A DNA stretch of 58,285 bases from assembly GCA_001789645.1 (NCBI GenBank), contig MGAG01000037.1:13345-71629 (forward strand). The letters run 5' to 3'. The position numbers and the translations under genes were made by a program. The notes beneath the pieces are model-generated. The model worked only from the letters and a program-made list of their open reading frames with translations, made no database searches and was not told the DNA's origin. The stretch's first letter is position 1; the number at the start of each line of letters is the position of its first letter. The DNA comes from Candidatus Roizmanbacteria bacterium RIFCSPLOWO2_01_FULL_37_12. GTDB taxonomy: Bacteria > Patescibacteriota > Microgenomatia > UBA1406 > GWC2-37-13. This document shows positions 1 through 8,806 of the stretch, in pieces.

Positions 1-8
1 CCTGCGAT

Positions 9-103
9 AGCTGTTTTGCAGACAGCTGCGTTTCCTCTTCGCCACTGCGCCGCGTCAATCGAGGGAACGTCAAACGTTCCGTGGCTGAGACGTTTGACGT
101 CTC
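9..103. repeat. Cluster of three short hairpins at the window edge
   Basis: Three inverted repeats lie close together: AGCTGT with ACAGCT (9-27), GGAACG with CGTTCC (64-80) and GAGACG with CGTCTC (87-103). The last two are also complementary to each other, because ACGTCAAACGT (67-77) is the reverse complement of ACGTTTGACGT (90-100). They lie downstream of the minus-strand surface protein gene. A short T run follows at 107-110, so a terminator for a plus-strand gene left of the window is possible, but the nested symmetry looks more like a dispersed repeat. Confidence 0.45.
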
Positions 104-174
104 GCCTTTTTGATGTATATATTTTACTTGACAAAATCAGGATATTCCAATCGTTATGGGAGGAGTTTATCTCG

Positions 175-990
175 CTAAAATATCAGGCCTAATAGCAAAA
201 TTGCTAACGGTACCAGAATAAATATCCAACTTGCAGGTGTGCCGCTGGCCGGAATGGTCGGCTGAGCTTCTGTTTGCTCAGCAAAGGAAGTGGTCCCCTG
301 AGGCGGAGTATGGGTCCGCGCCGGTGTAGAGGACAGTAACTTAGTCGGGGTGGGAGTAAGTGTTCGGGTCGGAGTGGGCGTTTGGGTCAAGGTGGGTGTT
401 CGGGTCGGAGTGGTAGAAATTTCTTCGGCCGGAGTAGGAGTTGAAGAGGTTTCTTCAGTAGGCGTAGGCGTGGATGAAATTTCTACGGTGGGGGTGGGCG
501 TAGATGAAATTTCCTCTGTTGGGGACGGTGTCAAAGTCATAGAAGGCGTCAGCGAAACTTCAGGCGTTATGGTCGGAGTGGTATCGGTTGGGGGGGTTGG
601 AGTAATTGTTGAAGTCGGTGCGGGAGTTCCTGTTATTACAGTGCAGGTTGACGTGTCAGAGCTTTCCTCTCCCTCGCCGCAGCTATTTATTGGAGTTACA
701 GTACATTTGTATGAGTGATTTGCAGTAGGAGTGAAATCTACTTTTTTATCGGAGGTTATTTTATTTAGAATAGTGGTATTTGTTGTTTGATCAATTATCC
801 TTACTCTAAAGGAGGTGGCAGACTCGTCGCTTGACCAGGTGCAGGATCCGCTATCGGCAGGACAGGAAGGGCCAGTTGCTTTACTTGGCAACGAAGGTTT
901 TTCTTTCAGCAAAAAAGTTGCTGTCAAAAAACCAATAACCAATACGGTTAGAAAAATCAAACTGATTATTAGTATGTTTTTTTTCTTCAT
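175..990 (-). CDS. Thr/Pro-stalk surface protein with two terminal membrane segments
   Basis: A 271-residue predicted envelope protein. Residues about 5-28 form an N-terminal signal or anchor segment. Residues about 35-120 form a small Cys-containing beta domain resembling a fibronectin-type fold. Residues about 120-240 are a Thr/Pro/Ser-rich stalk with repeated STPTP units, and the end is a second hydrophobic segment that stops at LLLGLIF with no basic tail. It starts 7 bases after the upstream gene's stop, so the two are probably cotranscribed. The stalk is typical of CPR cell-surface proteins and may be O-glycosylated; that is inference. I do not recognise a specific family, and ligand or function is unknown. 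Confidence 0.75.
   Translation of the reverse strand: MKKKNILIISLIFLTVLVIGFLTATFLLKEKPSLPSKATGPSCPADSGSCTWSSDESATSFRVRIIDQTTNTTILNKITSDKKVDFTPTANHSYKCTVTPINSCGEGEESSDTSTCTVITGTPAPTSTITPTPPTDTTPTITPEVSLTPSMTLTPSPTEEISSTPTPTVEISSTPTPTEETSSTPTPAEEISTTPTRTPTLTQTPTPTRTLTPTPTKLLSSTPARTHTPPQGTTSFAEQTEAQPTIPASGTPASWIFILVPLAILLLGLIF
416..536 (-). repeat. In-frame minisatellite encoding the stalk
   Basis: About four DNA units begin with GAA-type codons at roughly 416, 443, 476 and 506, giving unit lengths of 27, 33 and 30 bases. All are multiples of three, so the array can change length without breaking the frame. It encodes the repeated Glu-Ile/Glu-Ser-Ser-Thr-Pro-Thr-Pro part of the stalk. Confidence 0.6.
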
Positions 991-997
991 AATAATA

Positions 998-1684
998 TTA
1001 CTGACGACATGCTTTACAACTTATTTGAATATCGGTTACTGCATTGGGTTTTGGACATATACTCGGTGTTGGAGATCCTGATGGAATCTGAGTTTCAAAC
1101 GGAGTAGGAGTCGATTGAGGTGTTGGAGTTTTAGTTGGACCGGGGGTATTGCTGGGGAAGGGAGTTGAAGAAGGTGAGGGAATATCTTTAACACAAACAT
1201 TAAAGTGAGAACTGTCACCGCCATTTTCGAAATTCATGATGTCAGACGTTAGATTGAGTTTGAATAAAGGCGCCCATTTACCTTGTCCTGATACAGGTAA
1301 TGACACTCCGTTGATTGACCAGGGTTTTTCTCCCTGTTTCGGATCATTATCAAAGATCAGAGCCGAATCCAAGAAAACATTATGAGGAAATTTCACTTTA
1401 ATTGATGGTGCAAACAACACCATTGGAACACCGTCTCTATTTTCCATAGTCGGATTACCCGACACGCTTTCTATTTTTCCACCTAGAGCTACCGTGCTAC
1501 CTACTTTGAGACTGGTTGATGAGGTAAATAAAAGTTGCGTTTCACCCGGACAGCTGGGAGCAACCGTGGCTTGAGAAAATAAGATCTGGCGATTAGTTAA
1601 AAGATAGATTGTTAAACCGATAAACAAAACAACAAGTACCGAAATTCCAATCAAAATGAACTTTTTATTCATAAAATCAAACAA
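998..1684 (-). CDS. N-terminally anchored surface protein with Pro/Thr linker
   Basis: A 228-residue protein. Residues about 8-30 are a single hydrophobic anchor, residues about 40-165 a globular domain rich in beta-type sequence (GSTVALGGKIESVSG near its start), and residues about 170-205 a Pro/Thr/Ser linker. The last 20 residues carry three cysteines and end in SCKACRQ. The domain has features of the extracellular beta domains common in Microgenomates surface proteins, but I cannot name a family. The Cys-rich end suggests either a short disulphide-bonded cap or a protein cut short before a further domain. It is the first gene of a probable two-gene unit. Confidence 0.7.
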   Translation of the reverse strand: MFDFMNKKFILIGISVLVVLFIGLTIYLLTNRQILFSQATVAPSCPGETQLLFTSSTSLKVGSTVALGGKIESVSGNPTMENRDGVPMVLFAPSIKVKFPHNVFLDSALIFDNDPKQGEKPWSINGVSLPVSGQGKWAPLFKLNLTSDIMNFENGGDSSHFNVCVKDIPSPSSTPFPSNTPGPTKTPTPQSTPTPFETQIPSGSPTPSICPKPNAVTDIQISCKACRQ

Positions 1685-1710
1685 TAATCATATAATAATA
1701 TACATTAACT

Positions 1711-2148
1711 ATGATACAACATAATAAATGGAGAGTAGTAGATAGTAAAAATATTGCAGATATCAATATCGAAATTTATGGAAAAAACGAAGAAGATCTG
1801 TTTAAAAATATCTTGCAGGCTTTTACCGAAGTTATTACAAAAATTGACAGTATTAAAGAAAAAGAGGAACTCAGCCTAAAAATAACCGGAAAAAATTTGG
1901 AGGAATTAATTTTAAACTTCATAGATCAACTAATCTACCTTAAAGACGCGTCTTTTATGCTGTTTCGGAACGGGAAATTTAAATTGATGTTTACTAAAGA
2001 AGGATACAGCCTTTTTGCACTTCTGACGGGTCAAAAAATAACCAATGGTCTCCCGATAAAAACAGATATAAAAGCCTTGACTCTCCATAAATTTAAAGTT
2101 GTTAAACTAAAAAACAAATTTAAAGTATCGCTTGTTTTTGATATTTAG
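1711..2148 (+). CDS. Archease, RtcB activator
   Basis: A 145-residue protein of the archease family. Archease speeds up guanylylation of the RNA ligase RtcB and lets it turn over. Seen in the sequence: an N-terminal region with the aspartate of the metal site (NIADINIEIYGKNEEDLF), a middle helix and strand pair with LIYLKDASF, the ITNGLPIKTDIKALTLH stretch and the C-terminal VFDI that ends most family members. The usual N-terminal His-x-Ala-Asp is here NIAD, so a metal-ligand histidine appears replaced by Asn. rtcB follows after 35 bases, which supports the call. A TATAAT box lies at 1691-1696. Confidence 0.88.
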   Translation: MIQHNKWRVVDSKNIADINIEIYGKNEEDLFKNILQAFTEVITKIDSIKEKEELSLKITGKNLEELILNFIDQLIYLKDASFMLFRNGKFKLMFTKEGYSLFALLTGQKITNGLPIKTDIKALTLHKFKVVKLKNKFKVSLVFDI

Positions 2149-2183
2149 AGATCATTGTTAAACTGTTGAATTGCTAAATTGTT

Positions 2184-3611
2184 ATGGTTTCAATTCATGG
2201 ATTTAATTTTAAAAAGAGAGAAGACTCGGAATTTGAGATGGAGAAAAATTATGAAGGAGCCACATTGAGGATTTTTGCTGAAGAAAAGTTATTGACCAAG
2301 ATGGATCAAGAAGTATTTTTACAGGGAAGAAATGTTGCACAACTCCCCGGTTTGGTTGGGCCGGTTTTGATTATGCCGGATGCGCACTCCGGTTATGGAG
2401 CGCCGATCGGAACCGTGTTTGCCACGGATGCCAAGAGCGGTTTTGTCTCACCCGGCGCTGTCGGATACGATATCAACTGCGGGATGAGGTTAATAACCAC
2501 AAATCTGTTTTATGCCGAGATAAAAAATTTTCTAGAAAAATTACTTAACCTTCTCTTTGAATTAGTACCTGCCGGGGTTGGCAGAAAAGGATTTTTGCAG
2601 GTAAATAGAAGTGAGTTAAAAAAATTAGTTACCGAGGGAGTGAAATATCTAATCAAAAGCAAAGGAATTGGCTGGGTTGAAGATATAAAACAAATTGAAG
2701 AATCCGGAAATATTGATGGGGCAGATTTTTCTTTTGTCTCTCAAGCAGCTGTTGATCGTGGCATAAGTCAATTGGCAACTCTCGGTTCAGGAAATCATTA
2801 TCTTGAGATCCAAAAAGTTGAAAAAATATTTAATGCCAAGGTCGCTAAGGCATTAGGCATCAATGAAATTAATCAGATCGTAGTTATGGTTCACTGCGGT
2901 TCACGCGGGTTTGGCCATCAAATCTGCAGCGATTATCTCAGGATTTTTGAGTCGCGTCTGTCAGAATTCAAAATAGTCTTAAACGATAGACAATTAGTTT
3001 GTGCACCGATTGAGTCTCAGTATGCAAAGCGGTATCTAGCGGCGATGGCAGCCGCGGCAAATTTTGCCTTTGTCAATCGCGAGGCAATAACGTCTCAGAT
3101 TCGGCGGGCATTTGAAAAAATTATAGGCAGATCTGCGGAAGAGCTTGAGATGAAACTAGTCTACGACGTTTCACATAATATGGCTAAGCTTGAGCAACAC
3201 CAGATTCCTGATAAGATTGGCGGTAAATTAAAACGAGAAGTATTGGTTCACAGAAAAGGAGCAACGCGTTCCTATCCCGGCCAGCCCGTAATAATCGGAG
3301 GTTCAATGGAAACGGGCAGCTATCTTCTGGTCGGCAGGGAGGAAGCAATGACGAAGGCATTTGGATCAACAGCACACGGTTCGGGAAGGACGATGTCGAG
3401 AGCAAGGGCAAAGAAAATGATAAAAGGACAAGATCTGTGGCAAAAAATGAAAAATCAAGGAATCCTCGTAAAGTCTGCATCTTGGGCGGGACTGGCAGAA
3501 GAAGCTGGATTTGCCTACAAAAGCATCTCGGATGTGGTAAAATCAGTAGCAACTGCCAAACTGTCTGAACCGGTAGCTTATTTTAAACCGGTAGGAAACA
3601 TCAAAGGATAA
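2184..3611 (+). CDS. rtcB: RNA-splicing ligase RtcB
   Basis: A 475-residue GTP- and manganese-dependent ligase that joins RNA 2',3'-cyclic phosphate ends to 5'-OH ends, used for tRNA splicing or RNA repair. Motifs in order: PDAHSGYGAPIG (65-76), DINCGM with the metal cysteine (96-101), HCGSRGFGH (near 237), YDVSHN (near 325), and GSTAHGSGRTMSR near 395, which holds the histidine that is guanylylated. Length matches the family. It sits between archease and the YkuK-like gene, with only 5 bases before the latter, so this is an RNA-processing operon. No strong Shine-Dalgarno precedes the ATG; the leader at 2149-2183 has repeated TTGTTA-like words. Confidence 0.97.
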   Translation: MVSIHGFNFKKREDSEFEMEKNYEGATLRIFAEEKLLTKMDQEVFLQGRNVAQLPGLVGPVLIMPDAHSGYGAPIGTVFATDAKSGFVSPGAVGYDINCGMRLITTNLFYAEIKNFLEKLLNLLFELVPAGVGRKGFLQVNRSELKKLVTEGVKYLIKSKGIGWVEDIKQIEESGNIDGADFSFVSQAAVDRGISQLATLGSGNHYLEIQKVEKIFNAKVAKALGINEINQIVVMVHCGSRGFGHQICSDYLRIFESRLSEFKIVLNDRQLVCAPIESQYAKRYLAAMAAAANFAFVNREAITSQIRRAFEKIIGRSAEELEMKLVYDVSHNMAKLEQHQIPDKIGGKLKREVLVHRKGATRSYPGQPVIIGGSMETGSYLLVGREEAMTKAFGSTAHGSGRTMSRARAKKMIKGQDLWQKMKNQGILVKSASWAGLAEEAGFAYKSISDVVKSVATAKLSEPVAYFKPVGNIKG

Positions 3612-3616
3612 AGTTT

Positions 3617-4087
3617 ATGTATCATAGTCCAACTTACGGAAAAGTAGATCTTGAAAAATTAAAATACATCGTATCTAATTTTATGGCTCAGGATAAGAAG
3701 GCAAAATATGAGATTGTAGTCGGAACCGACTCGCAAAAAATTAAAAAGGATACTTACGACTTTGTTTCCGCTCTGATTGTCCATCGAGTCGGCTTTGGAG
3801 GGATTTATTTTTGGAAAAGAGAGATCAGGGATAAAAAAATCAGCCTGAAAGAAAGAATATACCAAGAAGCAACCATGTCTTTGGAGACTTCGGAGAACTT
3901 CATCAATTTTTTTAAAGTTAACGGAATTGCTAGGTATAACATACAGATTCATGTCGACATAGGACACAACGGTGAAACCAGAGAGATGATCAACGAGGTC
4001 GTTGGAATGGTCAGAGGCAGCGGCTATGATGTAAAAATTAAGCCGGATTCATACGGAGCTTCTAAAGTTGCTGATCGATACACCTAA
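3617..4087 (+). CDS. YkuK-type RNase H-fold protein (DUF458)
   Basis: A 156-residue protein that matches the DUF458/YkuK family, predicted to have a ribonuclease H-like fold. Visible signatures are VGTDSQ (residues 35-40), which starts the first strand with an acidic residue, HVDIGHNGETREMI (about 112-125), and the conserved C-terminal IKPDSYGASKVADRYT. It starts 5 bases after the rtcB stop, so cotranscription with archease and RtcB is likely. This context suggests an RNA-related role, but the biochemical activity of the family is not established to my knowledge. Confidence 0.85.
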   Translation: MYHSPTYGKVDLEKLKYIVSNFMAQDKKAKYEIVVGTDSQKIKKDTYDFVSALIVHRVGFGGIYFWKREIRDKKISLKERIYQEATMSLETSENFINFFKVNGIARYNIQIHVDIGHNGETREMINEVVGMVRGSGYDVKIKPDSYGASKVADRYT

Positions 4088-4089
4088 TT

Positions 4090-4182
4090 CAAATTCCAAG
4101 AAACAACTCACAAGATACAAAAAATCCCAAATTACAAAACACAAGAAACAAACAAATCGCAATATCCAATTACAAACTTTCC
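4090..4182 (+). repeat. Left heptad arm of S23 element 1
   Basis: Contiguous 7-base words start at 4090 (CAAATTC), 4097 (CAAGAAA), 4104 (CAACTCA) and 4111 (CAAGATA), followed by a 10-base word and further CAA-type words to about 4182. The region is A-rich and has no ORF. It begins 2 bases after the ykuK stop codon. Confidence 0.75.
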
Positions 4183-4305
4183 AAAAATTAAAATAAACCT
4201 CTTTTAGGGATATAAAAATTTATTTCTCCGGGGAAAGTTGATTTGAGTATTTTTTATTGAATTTTTTACTTTATTAAAAATATATTCAGCTGTTTGCTCG
4301 ACCGT

Positions 4306-4740
4306 TTAATCACTATTATCTATAATTTCTCCATAATTAACTTTGTCTAAGTTTCTTTTATAACTATCTCTTATGTAACTTTTATCTCTTTTGTCTATTT
4401 CCCGTGTTCCTCTGTATGTTAAAACTGTTGTAAGAGGAGGTTTAAAAGTAAAAGCAAAAATGTCGGAATCTAACGGTTTTAATTTCTTAACTAGCGATTC
4501 GTATCCTTTGTCTGAAATGTGATAAGTTATTAAAACATTTAGATTTTTTTCGATAAAATCTTTTGCAACTGATAAGGCAGTGTCAAATGCGATTGTCCAA
4601 GCTGGTTCGTTGTCCATCCAGTCTATAAATTCCCTAATTTTATCCACTTCAATATAGGCACAGTTTGGGATTTTTTCCCATAAGATTTTAGCAACAGTTG
4701 TTTTACCAGAATTTATTGGGCCATTAAGTACTATAATCAT
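4306..4740 (-). CDS. Small P-loop kinase-like protein (AAA_33 type)
   Basis: A 144-residue P-loop NTPase. It opens with a beta strand and Walker A, MIIVLNGPINSGKTTVAK, as in small-molecule or nucleic-acid kinases of the AAA_33/zeta-toxin/chloramphenicol-phosphotransferase type. IEVDKIREF follows as in such kinases, and an Arg-rich lid with YRGTREIDKRDKSY is near the C-terminus. I chose the ATG at 4740 because the Walker strand starts there and because it overlaps the S23 stop as ATGA, the usual sign of coupling. Translation could extend to 4788 in the same frame, but those residues read the S23 tail. Substrate unknown. Confidence 0.65.
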   Translation of the reverse strand: MIIVLNGPINSGKTTVAKILWEKIPNCAYIEVDKIREFIDWMDNEPAWTIAFDTALSVAKDFIEKNLNVLITYHISDKGYESLVKKLKPLDSDIFAFTFKPPLTTVLTYRGTREIDKRDKSYIRDSYKRNLDKVNYGEIIDNSD

Positions 4741-5051
4741 ATAGAGTTTTTTATTATCGCTGAAAGAATATTTTTTAGTTCGGTGCATTCTTTTAATAAT
4801 ATCTCAATCTGTTCTTTGAATTTATTATCTGCTTCATTTATTAGTTTTAACCAATACATTGTTTCCTTTGCTTCTTTTCGAGCAATTTTAATTCTATGGA
4901 TAAAATCTTTTTTCCCGAGTGAATCATTTGCTTCAATGTAGTTTGCTCCGATCGCTGTTCCTGATCTTATAAGTTGACCTATAAGAGGAATTGTAATTAT
5001 ACTTTTTGGAAGTATTTTACATAATCTAATTATTTCTTTTGAAAACTCCAA
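4737..5051 (-). CDS. S23/four-helix-bundle (23S rRNA IVP family) protein, copy 1
   Basis: A protein of about 104 residues from the S23/IVP/Avd-like four-helix-bundle family. The family signature is clear: LIGQLIRSGTAIGANYIEAN followed by KKDFIHRIKIARKEAKETMYWL. The family is found inside 23S rRNA intervening sequences and, as Avd, with diversity-generating retroelements, but orphans have no known function. The frame is open upstream to about 5086 and encodes KKYDLEERT, which matches copy 3, but no ATG is available. Either TTG at 5051 is used or the gene has lost its start. Its stop overlaps the kinase ATG. Confidence 0.8.
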   Translation of the reverse strand: MEFSKEIIRLCKILPKSIITIPLIGQLIRSGTAIGANYIEANDSLGKKDFIHRIKIARKEAKETMYWLKLINEADNKFKEQIEILLKECTELKNILSAIIKNSI

Positions 5052-5098
5052 AGTTCTTTCTTCAAGGTCGTATTTTTTCGTATTTCTTTTTTATTCGT

Positions 5099-5183
5099 CA
5101 ATTTGTAATTTGTTTATTATTTGTTTCTTGGTACTTGAAAATTGGATATTATTTGTATCTTGTGAATTGTGAGTTGGGATTTG
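5099..5183 (-). repeat. Right heptad arm of S23 element 1
   Basis: Read on the minus strand from 5183, the arm consists of words CAAATCC, CAACTCA and then CAATTCA, CAAGATA, with 11-base words (CAAATAATATC type) between groups, ending with CAAATTA near 5106. It is inverted relative to the left arm and shares several words with it. It ends 7 bases from the Lon-like stop codon. Confidence 0.75.
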
Positions 5184-5190
5184 AGAAATT

Positions 5191-6261
5191 TTAGGTCATA
5201 AATTCTTTTAAGTTTGCTTCGGTGATGAAATAGCTCAGACCTTCGCCGTTAACTATTTTAAAAGCTACTTTGCGGACTATTCCTTCAATGGCTCTTTCGA
5301 GCGAACGAATTCCGGAGTCAAAACCAAGCGGTCTGATTAATTTGTGTAGCGCTGCGTCGTCGATTTTTATATTATCAGAGGTGAGTCCGGCGATCTTAAG
5401 ATAGCGGGGTAAGACATAATTTTTTGAAATGGCTATTTTTTCATCGTCGTTATAGGACGGCATTTGAATGACTTCCAATCTGTCAAGTACTGCAGTCGAT
5501 AAGTTGTTACTGTTATTTGCGGTTGCAATAAAAATAACATCGGACAAATTGACAGGATAATCGATAAAATAATCGACAAAGTTGCTGTTCTGCTCGGGAT
5601 CCAACAGCTCAATCAGAACTCCCATTACAGCAGCTCTTGCTTCGGGCGTAATTCTGTCCAGTTCATCCAGTAAGATGATTGGATTATTGACTTGAGATTT
5701 TCTTAAGGCCTTAATAACCATTCCCGGTTCGGATTCGGGCGCTGTTTTTGCCTGTCCCCGAAGATCAAGAGATGATGACAAACCTCCAAAAGGTATTCTA
5801 ATAATTTTCCTACCCAAAGCTTCGGCAACCGAATTGGAAAATGTAGTTTTTCCGGTTCCCGCCAATCCGATAAAAAAAAGCTGGGGCGCATGAGGAATTT
5901 GGCCAGGATTTTTTTGTTTTTGAACTATTAATAGAGATAAATATTCAAGTATTCTTTGTTTTATTTTCTCAAGGCCATAATGATTTTTGTCAAGGATGAC
6001 TTTGGCTTTTTTAATATCGAGCTGATCTATAGATTTTTTATTCCAGGGTAATGAAGTTATCCAGTCGATATACTTTGAAGTTATATCAATTTGGGAAAGA
6101 TTGCCTCCATATTTCAAAGAGAGAGCAATTCTGTCGATTTGATGAATTGCTTTTTCTCGTAAATTAGCAGGTAAGTCGGTCGTTTGCAAACGGACTCTAA
6201 GATTATCGATCTCTGATGATGTATTTGTTGGGTTAATTTGATTAGCAGTTAAATTATCCAC
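5191..6261 (-). CDS. Lon-like AAA+ ATPase lacking the protease domain
   Basis: A 356-residue protein homologous to the central part of Lon. It has the helical linker with YIDWITSLPWNKKS (about 64-77) and DKNHYGLEKIKQRILEYL, Walker A GLAGTGKTT (132-140), Walker B IILLDELDR (about 195-203), the NVALDPEQN-equivalent ELLDPEQNSNF, sensor ATANNSNN, and the small AAA domain with SGIRSLERAIEGIVRK. The substrate-binding N-domain and the whole Ser-Lys protease domain are absent; the protein ends in NLKEFMT, where the protease domain begins in ordinary Lon. Start is GTG at 6261. It may be a chaperone-like unfoldase or a truncation next to the S23 element. It is divergent from groES. Confidence 0.88.
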   Translation of the reverse strand: MDNLTANQINPTNTSSEIDNLRVRLQTTDLPANLREKAIHQIDRIALSLKYGGNLSQIDITSKYIDWITSLPWNKKSIDQLDIKKAKVILDKNHYGLEKIKQRILEYLSLLIVQKQKNPGQIPHAPQLFFIGLAGTGKTTFSNSVAEALGRKIIRIPFGGLSSSLDLRGQAKTAPESEPGMVIKALRKSQVNNPIILLDELDRITPEARAAVMGVLIELLDPEQNSNFVDYFIDYPVNLSDVIFIATANNSNNLSTAVLDRLEVIQMPSYNDDEKIAISKNYVLPRYLKIAGLTSDNIKIDDAALHKLIRPLGFDSGIRSLERAIEGIVRKVAFKIVNGEGLSYFITEANLKEFMT

Positions 6262-6290
6262 TTGACAAATTGAAAAATTTTTATTATCAT
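6262..6290 (+). promoter_or_regulatory. groES promoter (sigma-70 type)
   Basis: TTGACA at 6262-6267, a 17-base spacer, and TATCAT at 6285-6290. The predicted start of transcription near 6297 leaves a leader of about 50 bases before groES. No CIRCE operator is visible here, unlike upstream of hrcA. Confidence 0.65.
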
Positions 6291-6345
6291 ATTTTCCGTT
6301 TCACACTATTAATTTTCATATTACTAATTAAAGTAATAAAAATCT

Positions 6346-6669
6346 ATGGCAAAAGTACAAAATAACCAGTCTGTCGCCAGGCAAAGTATTCAACCTCTTT
6401 TTGATTACGTATTGGTTAAACCTCTCGAGCAAACTCAAACTACTCCTTCAGGAATTGTCTTACCGGATACAGTCAAAGAAAAACCCCAAGTCGGTCAAGT
6501 TATGGCGGTAGGACCGGGGACCGTCAATGACCATGGGCAAAAAGTACCGATGGTTGTTAAGGTTGGTCAAAAAGTACTTTATAAAAAATGGGGTGGAAAT
6601 GAGGTTAAGGTAGGAACGGAAGAGTGGCTTTTGATTGAACAAAAAGATGTAATGGCAGTAGTTGCATAA
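6346..6669 (+). CDS. groES: Co-chaperonin GroES
   Basis: A 107-residue GroES, the lid of the GroEL folding chamber in the cytoplasm. The core starts at about residue 16 (IQPLFDYVLVKPLEQTQTT), has the mobile-loop region SGIVLPDTVKEKPQVGQVMAVGPG and ends with the GTEEWLLIEQKDVMAVV strand. It is about 10 residues longer at the N-terminus than the usual 95-residue protein. It precedes groEL by 130 bases, a gap that contains a heptad-array repeat. Confidence 0.97.
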   Translation: MAKVQNNQSVARQSIQPLFDYVLVKPLEQTQTTPSGIVLPDTVKEKPQVGQVMAVGPGTVNDHGQKVPMVVKVGQKVLYKKWGGNEVKVGTEEWLLIEQKDVMAVVA

Positions 6670-6674
6670 AATCA

Positions 6675-6762
6675 CAAATTACAATTCACAAGATGCAAAC
6701 AAATTTCAAATAATTAAATTTACAAAAACATTTGTAAGTTGTTTCTTGGGATTTGGAAATTG
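6675..6762. repeat. Gene-less (MITE-like) copy of the S23 element arms
   Basis: The left arm on the plus strand has CAAATTA (6675), CAATTCA (6682), CAAGATG (6689) and an 11-base word. The right arm is five perfect contiguous heptads, 6728-6762, read on the minus strand as CAATTTC, CAAATCC, then CAAGAAA, CAACTTA, then CAAATGT. The order CAATTCA-CAAGAT matches the right arm of the element at 4090-5183, and CAAGAAA-CAACT matches its left arm, so this looks like the same element in opposite orientation without its genes. It lies between groES and groEL. Confidence 0.65.
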
Positions 6763-6787
6763 TTAAAAATTTAGTTATTAATTTTAA

Positions 6788-8676
<1,889 letters not shown>

Positions 8677-8717
8677 AGATATTAATAGAATTTACACGGT
8701 CAATTTCGTTCCAGACT

Positions 8718-8784
8718 GTCATGCTGAATTTATTTCAGCATCTGTTTTTACTAAAATCAGATCCTGAATCAAGTTTAGGATGAC
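8718..8784. repeat. GTCAT...ATGAC double-hairpin repeat, copy 1
   Basis: A 67-base element with terminal GTCAT and ATGAC. The first hairpin pairs TGCTGAA with TTCAGCA; the second pairs ATCCTGAA with TTTAGGAT (one G-U in RNA). AAAATCAG lies between them. It separates the SafE-cupredoxin and CopZ-like genes. Confidence 0.75.
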
Positions 8785-8806
8785 AAAAAGTGCGCAAAAC
8801 TTGTTT

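Larger units (their letters stand above)
4090..5183. mobile_element. Putative S23/kinase element bounded by inverted heptad arrays
   Basis: A 1.1 kb unit fills exactly the space between two stop codons (ykuK ends at 4087, the Lon-like gene ends at 5191). Its left arm on the plus strand and its right arm on the minus strand are both built from 7-base words of type CAANNNN, some expanded to 10 or 11 bases. Inside are the S23 gene and a kinase gene, translationally coupled. No transposase is present. The inverted-arm layout recalls the intervening sequences found in some bacterial 23S rRNAs, which also carry S23 genes between inverted repeats. That it moves is inference, supported by a gene-less copy at 6675-6762. 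Confidence 0.55.

Noticed and set aside
350-718. Plus-strand ORF of 122 residues rich in Val/Gly
   Set aside because: It is the shadow of the Thr/Pro stalk on the other strand; its composition follows from the complement.
4090-4182. CRISPR-like array from regular short repeats
   Set aside because: The repeat unit is 7 bases with no spacers of constant size and no cas genes nearby.
4090-5183. Toxin-antitoxin call for the S23/kinase pair
   Set aside because: The kinase has zeta-toxin-like Walker A context only at a general level, and S23 proteins are not known antitoxins. The evidence favours a mobile-element reading.
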